From Drosophila pseudoobscura (lineage: Eukaryota > Arthropoda > Insecta > Diptera > Drosophilidae): a stretch of DNA of 64,000 nucleotides. Shown one piece after another: positions 34,914 to 48,808 of this stretch. The position numbers and the translations under genes were made by a program. The notes under the pieces were generated by a model, which saw only the letters and a list, made by a program, of their open reading frames with translations, searched no databases and was not told the DNA's origin. The DNA lies in NCBI RefSeq assembly GCF_009870125.1, contig NC_046683.1:4278001-4342000 (forward strand), read 5' to 3'. Positions within the stretch are counted from its first letter, which is position 1, and every line of letters begins with the position of its first letter.

Positions 34914-37900
34914 CTAGGGACGACTAAAGATCACAACGCTGTTGCGTCGCTTAAGGTTCCTTATTATTTTCTGTGGTCCAGCTGTCGATGTAGTCTGTTG
35001 ATTGCCGGCTACTGGTTTTGCTGCTGCTGGTGGCGGCGGCTGCAGTGGAGCTGTGGGATTAGTTCCCGTGAACGAGGTGGACCAAATAGTATTCGCTGGT
35101 CTACTGTCGTGGGCTGCGGCTGGGCGTTGTGCGAGGGCTGCGGCTGGGCTTGGTGCGACGGCTGCTGCTGCTGCTGCTGCTGGTGGATTCGTCATGAGTA
35201 ACCCATCTGGACCCAGGGTCTGACGTCGCCGACTGATTTTGGCTTTTTTTGGCACTGGCTCCCCCTGGATGGTGATAGGTGTGAGATTCTTGAGACCTAT
35301 ATGAATCCGGGGAATTGGCGGACGTTCGGCCAGGGTCATCAACTCTTCGTAAAGCTGGCGAATTAAAGTATCGCTATTGTAGCGTGTGTTGAGCAAACTG
35401 TTCTTGCTTATGACCAGACCGTTCTGGAATTGGAGGGCCGTCTGCATAAGGAATCGCAAAATCACCCGGTACGTGTACACTTGCCGGAAACGACCAACTC
35501 TTTCGTGGTGCATCGTGTAGCAGTGCTGGATGTACTGCTCGAAGCCACCGGGTTGATCCATCTGGCAAAAATGGCACCTATGGAAGCCCCCAAAGTGGGA
35601 GATAATGTGCCGCAGCAAGACCATCTCCTCCTGCGAGGAGAACTTACAGTATAAACAGCGAAACATCAGCGGATGGACATTCGTGAAGCTGAAACCCTGA
35701 TTGGCGTGCTCCTGCTGTCCGTGATGGTACATCGCTATCTGATCCGGCAGTATCTTCTGGCACAGGCTGCACTTTTGATAATACTCGGCCCCGTTTTTGC
35801 TTCGATTAAGATTCAGCAGCACCTCCAAACCCGAATCCGTCATGTTCTTCAGATCGTTTACCTGGTGATTTGCCTGCTCCATGTGGCTGCTGAGATCCTC
35901 CCAGTTTTTGTAATTATAATCGCAGAACCCGCACTCCCTGGGCCGACACACATCACAGCCGAACGTCCTGACCAGGCGTTTATGTTGGTGCGATGACATC
36001 AGATGCTCACGCAGCTCTTTAGCACTGCCCTTAAAGGACTTGCATTGGCAGCACATCATTATCGGCTGCACCCGGAACATGAAAGATAGCTTCGGATGCG
36101 CCTTTGCCCAGTGCTGGGCTTTCATTTCCATCAGATTCCGTGAGGTGAAATCACAATGATCGCAGCAGAAAAGATAGAAATGATTACGCAAATAGGATTC
36201 GATCAGGGTCTCATCCTTCTCTGCATTAGACACACGTAAACTCTCGTTAAAGTGTTCGCTGACATTTCGATTCGCTGACGCTGTCACTGGCGCTGGCGCT
36301 GTCACTGTCACTCTCTCAGTCTCTGTTTCATTATCCGAGTCGAGAAGATCGATCACCTCACTGATCATTGAATTGACAGCGAGGGGGGGCTGCTGAACTT
36401 CCTGCTCCTCTGGCTCCTCGTCCTCCTCTTCGTCTGGATCCTCCTCTTGATCTTCCTCCTGTTGCTGCTGCTCCCGGTTCTGCTGCTGCTGTGCCTTCTC
36501 AACCGGATGGGCCTCGGCCCAGGCCATCTTATCGGGCAGATCATTAAAGACTCGCTGGAACTGGCAGATTGCCAGTCCCTTGAGGTCCGGATGTTCTTCA
36601 ATCATGTGCGAGATAACGCTTCGCTCCTGGGTGCTACTGAACTCGCAATGCCGACACTTGTATTGGCAGAGGCTCACATGCTGCTCCTTGAGATGGGCCA
36701 TGATCCGCTGGTAGCTGAGAAAGGCCAGCCGACACTGGCAGCAGTAGAACCCCATCGTTTGCCTTTTCCGCGCGATAGGGCGCCGATAGATAAGCGATGG
36801 CTGCACCTGCTCACTCGGATGATCATCCAGAATGTGTTGAATGACGGAGACGGGCTCATTTGCCCCAAAACTACACTTCGGCGCACCCACAGGGCAGATG
36901 TACTGATGCTTAATGCCATGGACTGCCTCCACATGTGCGCGTATCTTTTCCGTTCCGTTGTATATGTGCTGGCACAGATTGCATATGAATTGATTGTGAG
37001 TTGGGTACTTCGATAGCTTGGCTGTAAAGGGAATCGCAAAGGAGATTCAATCAGTGGGTATGGGATCTGGGTACTGGCTACTTGCTACTGGGTACTCACG
37101 CAACTTAATCCATCGGGCTGTGCTCTTTAGCCGTGCATTCGCCTCCTGCCTGTGTATCACCACATCTACATTGATTTTCGGGTGCCGGTCGATGATGTGC
37201 CGCTCAATAGAAAACCGGTCGGGATTGAAGCGAGAGCAGGAACCGCACTGATAAATGTGATGCTTGTGGGTGAGCAGATGCATCAAGTACTTCGTGACGG
37301 ATAATTTGTTGGGCTGACGGGTGCGGCAGAAGGTGCACCACATCACATCCGTGTGCTTGTGCTCCTTCGACATGTGCTCGATGAGAGCCTGCTGCGTTGG
37401 CAGCTGTATGCCGCAGTCCAATGCACCGCAGACGAAGCGACTCGCTGAGGGTACGTACAGCATGTACGGATTGATCACCGTATGTTGTCCCCCAGCTCCG
37501 TTGGCCACATCTTCTTCCACCGGAGATGGCTCGGGGATTTCGGGGTTAGTCTGCACGATGCGGTGTGATTCCACGAACGCAATAATCGTCTGCAGCTTGT
37601 GCATGGCCAGGTGTCGCTGCATGTGCACAATCTCAGAGCTGACATACGGACACTCGGCGCAACGCAGCTGCACCGTCAGCACAGTGTCGCCTCTGGGCAG
37701 CAGATTCGCCTCCGAAGGGCGAAAGACTTGCTTTGTGCCGGTCTCGCGCAGCTTCAGTTCGCGGATCAGCTTGAACTTCATAGCCTGCAGCTGCTCTTGC
37801 TCGAAAGGTAACAGCACCCCAACCACATGACACACCATGGAACTGCGGGCGGCCCCCACAGCGAGGCCCTCCTGCAGGGAGACTTCCATCACCTTGAAGG

Positions 37901-39295
37901 AGTGATTGGGCAGGCCGAGCACCACTGAATGGCACTGATGGACGTGGAATATCAACATATCCTTGCTGGTGGCCGTCTCCAGGCACAGGCTGCAGATATA
38001 ATTATGCCGCGCATGATGCAGCAGCATATGTTGCCGCAGCATTGGCGGCGTCTCCAGCGTGCGACAATACCGGCACATAACCAGCTCCGTGTCCATGGGG
38101 GAGCTGCGTATGTGGTAGTGGATGTGGTTGACAAACGATTCGCTCGTCAGTCGGGCCGCGCAGGTCCTCTGCGGACATTCGAACAGCTTGTCGTCTGTGG
38201 ATTAGCGGAGAAGATTAATGGATGCTGGGTATGGATAGGGCGATGGATCCAAAGTACTCACCCCCATATCCTGTAGGCTCTAGATATCTGACCAATACTT
38301 TGGAAATGGATACTGCATAGGCTCTGCCTGGACCCGTTTCCTTTCTCTGTAGCTTTGGCTGTACTTGCTTCTTTGCTGGCGCTGGCGCTGGCGCTGGCGC
38401 TGGCCCTGGCACTGGCACTGCCCGTGGAACTGTCGCTGTAAATGTATTCATTTGCTGGGATAATGTCTTATGAATCTGCTCGCTAACAGACAACTCCCCG
38501 CCCGGCCGTGTGGTTGTAGCTGTTTCCAGCTCATGGCGCGGCGCCAGGCCATGCACAAGGACGCCATGTCGCACATAGTCATCCACATCGGAGGCCACAT
38601 GAGGGCAGTAGGCGCAGTGCAGGTAGTCGGCGCTGCCAAAGCTGAAACGATGAAAATTCATGTGCTCCCGTATGCACATCACTGTGTGCGCACAATAGCC
38701 GCATCCAGCGGCCATGCAGCGAAAACGATCCTGCGACAAGTGTAGATTTGGACGACGGTTGGCTGTTGTTGGTGGTGCACCCTTTTCCGCTGCTGCAGAT
38801 GCAGCTACAGCTGAACCTGCTGCCGTTGGAGCTGCCAGGCATATGTTGACCTGATTCGCAGAGATGCTTTGAGTCACCACAAAATGGCCATTGTTAACTG
38901 TTGCCAGTGGCTCAGGCAGGACTGGGGGCAATGCCTGGGATTCTGCTGGTTCCTTCTGGGGTTCATCCACATGGCACACAGTCACGATTTGGATGCCTGT
39001 GTTCTTCTTATTATTGTACAGCAGATCTTCATTTTCCTTTTCGTTTGCAGTTACATTCCCATCTGCAGCCCTTGGGGCTTGCGTTTCCGTTTCCGTTTCC
39101 CTGGGAGATATTGCAGGCGGAGTGGCAGGCTTGGCGCAAAGAAATTCCCCCAGTCCGGCGGCATTAAAGTCCGCCAGCTGGTTGATAGGTCGAGGCGTGG
39201 CCTTTAGCAGATCCCTGAGCATAACATTAGCCAGGGTATCTCCTTCCACATTCCCATGCACATCCATATCCACTTGGTTCGAGTATACATTTTCC

Positions 39296-39327
<32 letters not shown>

Positions 39328-42300
39328 TACCTGGTCATTGTCGAGTTGCATTGCATCTTCCGTGATCAAGTCGCCACTGAAGCGACGCACTCGAAGCTTG
39401 GGCAGTGCTGGCTTGGCCGCGGGCAGCAGCTGCTCGGGTAGATTCGCTGCAGGTGCTGGAGCAGGCATATGCTTCTGGGCCAGGTGACGCAGCTCATCTC
39501 CAATGCTGCGCGGTGGTGTCAGTAGCGCCCTTGTCTGGTCCTGGGTGATGCAGGCAAAACAGCCGCCGCTCCAGGACACCTGCGGATGCTCGATGGTAAA
39601 GTGCCGCTCCAGGCCCTCGCGCTCGTTTGAGAAGAGAAACGAACAGCTCGGATACAGGCAGCAGTAGACGGCACTCGCCGGCAGTGTGGCCTCCCTCATG
39701 CGGTAGGCCACGTTCTCCACACGCGTCAATGCCGACATTGGTGTGGTGTCCCCGGGGGCAGGTACTCCTCCTGCTGCTGCTACTACTAATTCGGGAGGAG
39801 TTGGCTTAGCTGCTGGAGCTGCAGTAGGGGCGGACAGTACTGGCTTTATCTGTATCTCCCGTGCTTTTTCTCGTTCTGGTTCTGGTTCTGGTTCCAAGGG
39901 TCGCATTTCGGGCATAAGTTCATTTGGATCGGCTGGCGTTATACCGGATGTTGAGCGACGTGGTCCGCCTCCTCCTGAACCTGAACCTCCTCCTCCACCC
40001 GTTCTGTTGGTGAGGCGGGAGTAGTAACGATTGAATGTCCGGAATATCGACTGGGAGCGGGACCCATCCTGAGAGCCAGTCTTGACCAGATCGACCCAAT
40101 CCCCGGGGACCCTCTTCTTGTCATCATGGACATCCTTAGAGCCAGGGGCTGGTGTGGGGGCTGTGCATGCAGATTCGGTGTCCACCTCCACATCCATTTC
40201 GCTACCGGAATCATCGCTTCCAATGCCCATGAGGGGATCCACAGACAGGTCGGGAATATGCGTCTCCACGGGGACTGCAGGCACTACTGTCTCCTCCTCC
40301 TCCTCCTCCTCTGAGGGTTTGGCTGGCGAGTCCTGCGTTACCTGCGCTTCTTTGGCGGTGCCCTCCACTTCCATTGGCAACAGTTCCGCCAAAATTGGTT
40401 TCTGCTCCACCATGGTGATGGCGGCAGCACTCTTTTGCTGCAGCCCAGACTCGTTTTGTAGGAGGTCCGTCTCCTCGATATCCTCCTCCAGCTGGTCATG
40501 CAGCAGGTTCAGATCCATTTCTAATTCGGGATCAAAGTCCATGAGGCACTCGTTGACGACCAAAATGGATTCGGCGGCAGCATCCTCATCCAGCTGAGGC
40601 ACCTCGATCTCCTGCATCTCCTGTGACGCTGGCATGCCATCCTCTTTAATCTCTTCCATATCTCTCTCCTCCCTTTGGGACTCGTCCTCCCGCTCGGAGA
40701 GCTTGGGGGGTCTGCCGGGCTTCCGTTGCTTTTTCATGAAACGAATCTTCCTCTTGGGGGTCTTTCGATAGATCACGGAGCTGCGTCGCGATATCAGCTT
40801 CGGCACGGCCATGTTCGGTGCCGTTTCCGATTCCGTTTCTGTTTTCATCTGTATGTCATCGGCGGGACGACAGCAGAGGATCACCTTCTCCACTTTTATG
40901 CTCGGGAGCAGCTGTTCGTTGAGCTCATGATGCTTCATCAGATGCCTGTCCCGTCTCTCCTGCCCCATCTGCACGTATTCGCACACAGGACACACATGCA
41001 GACTGAGGGGCAGGCAGCTGGTTCTCGGGTCGGAAACTATTTGTGCTTCGGGGACACAATTCTTGCGATGCTTCTCAATTCTAGTCTGGCGTCGCATCGG
41101 TTGCTGGCACGCCGAGCACTGGAACTTGCTCTCGCCCGTATGCCCAATCAGATGCAACGCAATGTTGCCGAAGGAGGAGCTTTGCAGGTCCTTCGTGCAG
41201 AAGGGACACACGTAGTTGTACTTCATTCTGCTGCCGTCACCTCCCGCAATCCGCAAACTATTGCCCCGACCTTCGCGCAGTTCGTCCAGCATGCCGGGTG
41301 CCAGGCGAGAGATGTAGTTCTCCTTGTGGTACTGCAGATAGTGGCCGATGGGATTCTTATCGATCTTCTTGTGGCACACAACACAATTTTTGGCCCCATC
41401 GGACATAGCATTCCATTTGGAGTTCACATTCAGTTGTGTTTTTTGTTTTCGCTTTTTCTGCTGATCCTTTTGCTTTGGTTGTGTCGTTTTCGCTGACGTT
41501 GGCGTTGGCGTTGGCTTTGGCGTTGGCGTTGGCGTTGGCTTTGGCGTTGGCTGTTTCGGGGACTGTGGGGGTACTGGCATTGTGGCACTGCGCCGCAAAC
41601 GCACAACACATTTCAATGGCTTATCCTTTTTCCAGACTGTGGACGCTCGATTGATGCCGCCGTTGTTTCCGCTGGGTCCACGGGGTTGACCGCGACGTGC
41701 CACATTTCGAATCTCCCTTGGGCTGGGCCTACGACTGGGAGTAGGGGAAGGAGACGGCGATGGCGATGGCGACTCTGAACGCCGTTGCACCTGTTGCACA
41801 GTGCATGCTCGTCTTCCAGTGGCCCGCGTCACTTCCTCTCCGTTGTGCATGGACGAAAGGTATTCGTTGAGCTTTTCCAGCTCGTTCATCTTGCGTGCCC
41901 GTGGCTTGGCTCGTGCTTGGCTTGGCTCCACGGTCGGTGGAGCGGGCGGTATCGGTGTCGGCTGTGTTGGTTTTGGGGCAACAGACTGTTCATCGGAGAC
42001 CGTCGCCTCCATCTGAGGACGGTTTTCTTCGATTTCCAGTCGTGGTATCTTGCTCGCTTGCACGATGGCGTTCTTTACCAAGGAGGGAGGTCTGCCGCGC
42101 TTGCGTTTCACAAGCTGAGGAGTCTTTTCCGTTTGCAACTCCGTAGCCTCCGGTTCGGTAGAAATATCAGTCTCAAAATTGTTATTCTCCCCCGATCTCG
42201 GCTTGTCTGCCTCCGATTTGGAATGTGGAATATCAGGTTTTGTTTTCGGCCCTGTAATGGATCGTTGCTTCTTTTCCTCGGGTGTGGCCTTAGCCGACCT

Positions 42301-45300
42301 GTTTATCTGACCCAAACCGAAGCAGTTCCGGCTGAGCTTCGTTTCGTTGAAGGAACATTCGGGTATGCCGCGTGTGCTTCGCTTTCCAGTGATAATATTC
42401 TGGGCAGACACGCGGCAATTATCGCTGGTCTTCTCGAATATATTCGCCAGCTGGCGTGCCTTCATCAATTGCTTCTCATCCTTGCGCTTCTGTTCGGTGA
42501 GGTCCTCATACATCAGGCTACTGCCATTAAAGAGCAAGGCCTTGTCCACCAGCGGACGGCTGGCCGTCGGTACCATCGAACTGCGGCGTCGCATATTCAC
42601 ATTGATTTTTCGGCTGTATGTGGGCCCCTGCTGCTCCTCACTCCCATTTGTATCTCCATTTGGATTTTCCTTAAACTTCTGGCCAAAGTCCTCGAGCAGC
42701 TTGGAGCCATCGTCGTTAAGTAGGAATGTACTGCGGCCGTTGGGACCCAGGAAAATCTTCATTTTCGATAGTTTGGGTACCTTTTCGTCCGCAACTGGAT
42801 CCGCAACCGCAACTGCGACTGCCATGGACTCGGCAGTCGCGGTTGCGGTTTCAGTTGCGGTTCCAATTGCAGTTCCACTTGCAGCCGCGTTATCGGGCTT
42901 CCCTTCCAAAGGGCTTCCTGCCTTTGTTTTTGTGTTCTTTGGGTCAATCTTCGATGCAGCGTCCCCCGGCTGTATCTCCGCTTTGTCGGTTGTCGGTTTG
43001 CCCGAGGGCGTACAGGGTTTACAGACCATCGGTGGCTCGTTCTCTACGTTATCCGAGAGAGAGCAGGAGGCGCCTGAGCCATCGATCTGTGGCTCATTAT
43101 TCGAGTTTTTCCCTTTCGCGATAGTCTCCGCAGTGGAACAAGAGGAAGGTAAAGAGGAGGGCGTGGGCGTGGGCATCGGCGAGGGCGTGGAGGATGAGGC
43201 TTTCTTGTCGCCTGCTTCTTTTTGCTCCTTCTTTTCCGTTTGATTGTTGTCCTTTTTCTTCTGCAACTTCTTTTTCTTTTTCTTGTTGGCATTCTTTGCT
43301 GCTGACGTCTCTTCCTTTTTGGTTTTATCCTGATCTTTAGACATATTTTTGTTCTTATCCGCATCTTTAGATCGATTCTTTTTTTCCGCTCTTTCAGGTT
43401 TAGGATTATCTTTAGGATCTTTAGGACTATTCCTGGGGCTCTCGCTCTCCACGTTAGGAGTATCTTTGTTATTATCAGTACTCCTATTCGTATCCTTATC
43501 CTTGTCTCTGCCGTTATCCTCTCTCTCATTACAGGATTTGTTCGTGGGTGGACTCGTGCATGAGCTGGCACTCTCGCCCTCTTTACCATTGCCCAAGGAC
43601 TGGCCCACTGTGGTCGTGGCTGCTGCCGCTGTCGACGTTTTTTTGGGTATTCGAAAGTCGATCTTCTTGGCCGGACCATTCGCGATGACGGTGCGATATG
43701 AGGTGTCCAACTTGCGCTCTGGTAGTGCCGTCACTGACACCGTTACGGCAGCATAATCGCTCTCCTCCTGCTGCCGCTGCTTGTCGGCTGCCTCCAGCTG
43801 GCGTTTTTTCTCGATGTCCGCCAGGCGCTGCTCCTCGGCCAGCTTGGCAGCGGCTGCTGCCTCCCTGGCCTTGGCCTCACGATGCTCGCGATACGAACGC
43901 GGCCCATCATAATCATAATGCCCTCCGCCTCGTCCTCCTCCGCCGCCTGGTGGCATGTATCGATGGTTAATGCCACCGGGGCCGCCACGAAAGCTGCCTC
44001 CACCGAAGTTGGGTCTAGGTCCAGGCAGAAATCCAGGATCGGGACCAGGTCCACCTCCACTATTAAAGGCATTTGTTTCATTGTTATTATTATTGATATT
44101 ACCATTCCAGGACGAAAATTGCCAGCTCGTGGAGTTGCCCTGAGAATAGCCCTGGTGCTGATGATGGTTCGGTCGTGGCATATTCTGACAGCGTGGATCC
44201 CTTGTGGCCTCACGTGGCATCGATCTCGGACCGGAAGGATGAAAGTATTTGGACAAATGGGGCGCAGGGCCCGAGGATTGCGTCTCGCTCCCAGGGAGTC
44301 CTTGGGGCCGCTGGTTCCCATGAAAATTGTGAGGAGGCCGCACATGCGCATTATGGCTGTTCGGATTCCGTGGGCGAAAGCCCATGCTTCGTTCCTCTGG
44401 GATGGGATTCCATATGGAGGAGGCCTTCATTGGCGGTGCCGGCAGCACTGGCGGTGCCGGCAGCACTGGCGGTGCCGGCAGCACTGGCGGTTCCGGCAGC
44501 ACTGACGATGTATCGCGAATGACACTCGGGGGAGGAACTGGCAGGATGGGAGGAGCTGGCGGGGAGGCCAGTACATTCGAAACGGCAGCTGACAAGGCGT
44601 GACTTTTGTAATTCGGATTCTTTCCACGCGGATCCATGCTGTTCGATGCCAGTGGCAATGTGCCCGGCAGTCCCACTCCGGAGGGATCCAGCTTATCCAT
44701 CAGCATAGCGGCCAGTTTCTTGCGTGCCTCCGAAAGTGGACTGACTGGTCTATCCCTTCTGGCAGCATCTTTATCACACAAGGATGGTGGAGGAGTAGGA
44801 GAAATGCTAGGAGAAAAAGTAGGAGTACCATTCGATGGCTCTGTGGGCGTCTGCTGCTGTTGGTGCCTCTCGTTTGCTGTGGGCTGACGCACTGCCGCCA
44901 CCGATGTGGAGTCTGCCTTACATTGTTTGGTAAATGCCGTCTTTGCTGTTGCTTGATCTGCATTGGACCGGCGCGAGAATCCTAGATCGGCGCTGGCGCT
45001 GGCATTGAATTGCAAACTTATAGCTTTGGACCGCTCTCTATTGGCTTTCTCTCGCGCCTGCTTTTGTTCTCTGTCTAGGGTTCTGGCTTCCCGTATGGCA
45101 GCCAGTAAACCTTGTTCCTCAGAAGGAACTCTGTCGCACTCTCTGGCCTTCTGGTTGGTATCCGCCTTGCCACCCTCTGCTTTCTTCTGATCCGGACTTC
45201 CTCCTTGAGTCTTTGCTGTACTCTTACGCTCATTGCGTGGCTTGTGGGCGGAAAAGCTGTGCGAACTGGAGGACTTGCGCGCTGGCTCCTCTGCGACTTT

Positions 45301-46024
45301 ATTCGCTGGCGATGGGCGATCGGTTGAAACGGATTTTCTTCTTTCAGTCGAAGCTTTCGATCCAGACAATTTTGTCGACCTGCTCTGAGGATTTCTTTTT
45401 CTGTTCGTTGATTCCTTGTGGTCCTCACTTTCACTGCAGGACGAACTTATCGATATTGTATTTTGAGCGGGGGCTCCGGAACGGTTGCCTGAAGCGGCAC
45501 CACTGGCTTCACATTCCTGTCTATTTCGGACCATCTGCAATTCAGTTTTAATTAGTTGGGAAAACGAAACTGCGGCGGGCGGGCGGCAACTTACTTCACC
45601 GAATTTCGTTTCCAGCTTTAACATGATAGACTCAATTTTCGTCAGTGTCGGCAGGGTCACATTGCTGTGCATAAAGAAATTGTTGAGGAACTTCTCAAGT
45701 AAAAAGGTTAAGTGAAAGCCCTTACTCTCGCTTGACAAGGCAGATGAGGGCCTCTAGACGGGAGAATTGTCGCTGGGTCAGGCTCTCCATAAACACCTTT
45801 TTCACCTCCTCGATAAAGGGCAAGAGGCCAAGAATTCGCTTTTGTTTAGCAACAATCTCTGGGTTCAGGGTAGGAATAGCCCCCTCTTCCACAGAGACAT
45901 TTTCAAAGGCGGACTCTTGGACATCACTGTGGGTGACATCGCCGAACTGCTGGCGGTCAGTCACTACTTCCGAATCATCCGACTCATTGATGTCCTCCAT
46001 ATTAATGTCGCTTGCATCCTCCAT
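34914..46024 (-). CDS. Very large C2H2 zinc-finger protein with AT-hook-like motifs
   Basis: Five coding exons read on the minus strand: 46024-45726, 45664-45595, 45534-38262, 38194-37100 and 37021-34914. All joins are GT/AG and in frame, giving about 3,614 residues. The N-terminus (MEDASDINMEDINESD) is acidic. The 7.27-kb exon encodes long Ser/Pro/Lys-rich low-complexity regions, then C2H2 fingers at about 1562-1600, 1634, 2079, 2391 and 2425. Two AT-hook-like cores lie at about 1266 (KRGRPPS) and 1728 (KPGRPPK). Exons 4 and 5 add at least fifteen more fingers, for example FICNLCQHIYNG, YKCRHCEFSS and YICSLCLETA. It is probably a nuclear DNA- or chromatin-binding factor. Fingers are dispersed and lack TGEKP linkers, which is unusual for a simple tandem array. 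The orthologue may be D. melanogaster CG14438, from memory only. A leader exon probably ends in an intron whose acceptor is at 46051-46052. Confidence 0.88.
44432..44503. repeat. Coding minisatellite, four 18-bp units
   Basis: Four tandem copies of GGCGGTGCCGGCAGCACT, the last with one change, lie inside the zinc-finger gene. On the minus strand they encode VLPAPP/VLPEPP repeats. The multiple-of-three unit keeps frame, so copy number is likely to vary between alleles. Confidence 0.85.
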
Positions 46025-47475
46025 GTGACAGTCTTTTGAGGATTTCTCTCCTGTGGAAATAAAACAACAAAATGTAAAGTGTAAATTCCTATCGATATTA
46101 AAACCGATCACAGCTGCACCCGCCTATGCAGCTGCATACGTATGTACATATGTATGTGCAAAAACCATGCCAAAGAAACTTACCCAATGGCATGACCATA
46201 TCCATACACACAATGTAGGTAAAATAATGAAAACGAAATACAGCTCAAAACTATCGGCTTGGGAATGCGTAAATGGGAAGCAACATCCACATGACATTTC
46301 AAACGAGCTATGACTTGTTTTAACACGCTTGCTTTAGAATTTTTACCTGATGATGGATGCTAATACATACATATGCAGGAGCAAACAAAGAATACAATAC
46401 GGTCTCTTAAAATGCCCGGCATGCAGACGGACGCCTATCGGCTCGATGTTTACTATTTCGATGTTTACTCCCCATCACCATTGATTGGAAATAGTTTTTT
46501 TTCATGGTTTATTTTATTTTAAAAGCCGAACGAACATGGGCTGTAGGGAAGTTGGGAAGTAGAGAATAGCAAACTAAAAAGTTCATATTCTTTGGTGGGA
46601 TACAGAAATATCGATTAAATTGTGTAAAACGGAATTCGCCGCAAACCTCAGGCGAAGTTGTGCCTGCTTTGGTGGTGTGTGCGTATCAACAGCACTGCTT
46701 TTTACATATGTATGTGTGTGTGTTCACATGTGGTACCCAGGGTAGAATAATGAACGATCCCCTTCGTTTGCGTGTTTTTCTTGTTGTTTTTTTTTATGTG
46801 GTTCGGTCGACGACGAGGGTCGTCTGCTCGTGTCCCCCGCCAAGACTGTTTACGAAGCAAAAATACTCGACGACTTCTTCGCCTATTCGTTACCTGACTA
46901 GCGGAGTTATTTCTGTACTGAAATACGCATACTATTGTATCCAGATGTTGAGCTAAGCAATTAAAAACAGGGATAAGCCCTTTAAATATATACATACATA
47001 CAAACATACATATGTATTTTGCAGAGATCGATCTATATTTCTTCACATATTCATTGTACGCATAGTCTTACACACGCTGGTGCATATGTATGTATGTATC
47101 AATATTCAAAGTTTCTTCTTTACTACGCATTTTTTGAAACTGATGACATCACAAAGAGGAAACGAAAAATTGCTGATCCAGAGTTAAAACTGTAATTGAA
47201 AGCGACCCACATATGGATGTACATATGTATATATGTTCAATTATGAAATTGAAGTTAACACAGAAATGCAACAGCTTAAAAAAACCACTCATATAACCAT
47301 GAATTTGTTCATATGTATGTACATATGTACCCAAGTATGTACATATGTATTGTTCAAAATTCAGAAGTAGTTGTCCCGCACACTCACATTAGATCTTTTG
47401 GGCTGTGTCGTTAAATCGTGTAGTGTTTAGGAAAGTAAATTTACATATCTGTTTATCTCTGATGAATGATTATAA
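46025..47475. other. Intergenic DNA upstream of the zinc-finger gene
   Basis: A probable 5' UTR exon boundary lies at 46050. Two near-identical TCGATGTTTACT blocks at about 46443-46470 and an ATATCGATTAAA at about 46607 resemble DRE-type promoter elements, so the minus-strand start is probably around 46.4-46.6 kb. ATGT/ACAT repeats recur (46135-46160, 46985-47015, 47080-47100, 47310-47350). I see no coding exon; frames here are short and AT-biased. Confidence 0.4.
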
Positions 47476-48808
47476 TATGATGATTAATATATTATATGTT
47501 ACAAGTTGCTCAATTAATTTTGAATACATTTGTCCTAAGACAAGAGTTCATATAATACCGTCATATTGGGTTTCTATCTCAGAAAAACGACGTTCGCTGT
47601 TCTCTAATATTCTCACTAACCAAAGTGATTGCTTCGGTAGATTGCGATGTGTAATGGTTCAAAACTGAGGCAATTTTGTATACAAATTTCGGTATATAAA
47701 TCGAACAGCCTTTTGGCGTATAAATATGAGAGGCCTTCATAAATCCGCAGTATTTATTATATCACAGCTATACTCAAGCCCCCTTTTATTATATCGGTCC
47801 ATACGAATCCTTCCTTCACTCAGATTCGGATCACTTCCGAATTTCACTCAGATTCGGATCACTTCCGAATGCGAAGGTTCGTTATCATGTCTTTGAAATG
47901 ACTCAAAACATCCAAATCTGATTTTGTAGTTTTTCGTCACGGTCACACAGGCCAGTCCCTATGCGTTTTTCAAACAAAAATATAATGTTTGTTAGTTAGC
48001 TTCTCGAGAAAACAGAAATACATGGTACAAGGGAATTTTTGTTTTGCGTCTGGGGTTTGTTGATATAAGACCGTGATTAAAAAAAACAAGAAGTCTGTCA
48101 AGGTAAAATTCTGGGATCTTGTTGGCCAGTTTGAATCGCAGCCATGAGAAGCGGTGACGCGGAAAAGACATTTCCTCTAAAGCGATAAGTTTAAGCTAAT
48201 ATTTTGTACTTGGGAGACCCACTATCGCACACTACAGCTGAGCTAAAGAAGCTTTCAAACTTCTTATATGTATAATTATTAATTATTATACATATTACAC
48301 ATACATTATATGTGTGTTTTTAAATCACAAAAATGTTCAAAATCGGACCAATACATCAAATGTAAGTGGTTTGGGTTCAATTTTATGATTTTTGTTGAAA
48401 AATAAGTATTATAGAACAATTCCTTTTTGGAATCGGTTCTACAAAATCAGATTGGGATGTTTTGATTCATTTCAAATACATGAGAACGAACCTTCGCATT
48501 CGGAAGTGATCCGAATCTGAGTGAAGGAAGGATTCGTATGGACCGATATAATAAAAGGGGGCTTGAGTATAGCTGTGATATAATAAATACTGCGGATTTA
48601 TGAAGGCCTCTCATATTTATACGCCAAAAGGCTGTTCGATTTATATACCGAAATTTGTATACAAAATTGCCTCAGTTTTGAACCATTACACATCGCAATC
48701 TACCGAAGCAATCACTTTGGTTAGTGAGAATATTAGAGAACAGCGAACGTCGTTTTTCTGAGATAGAAACCCGATATGACGGTATTATATGAACTCTTGT
48801 CTTAGGAC

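Noticed and set aside
46168..46313. Plus-strand frame starting MPKKLTQWHDHIHTHN
   Set aside because: Short, with no promoter or splice support, and it lies in the probable leader of the minus-strand zinc-finger gene.
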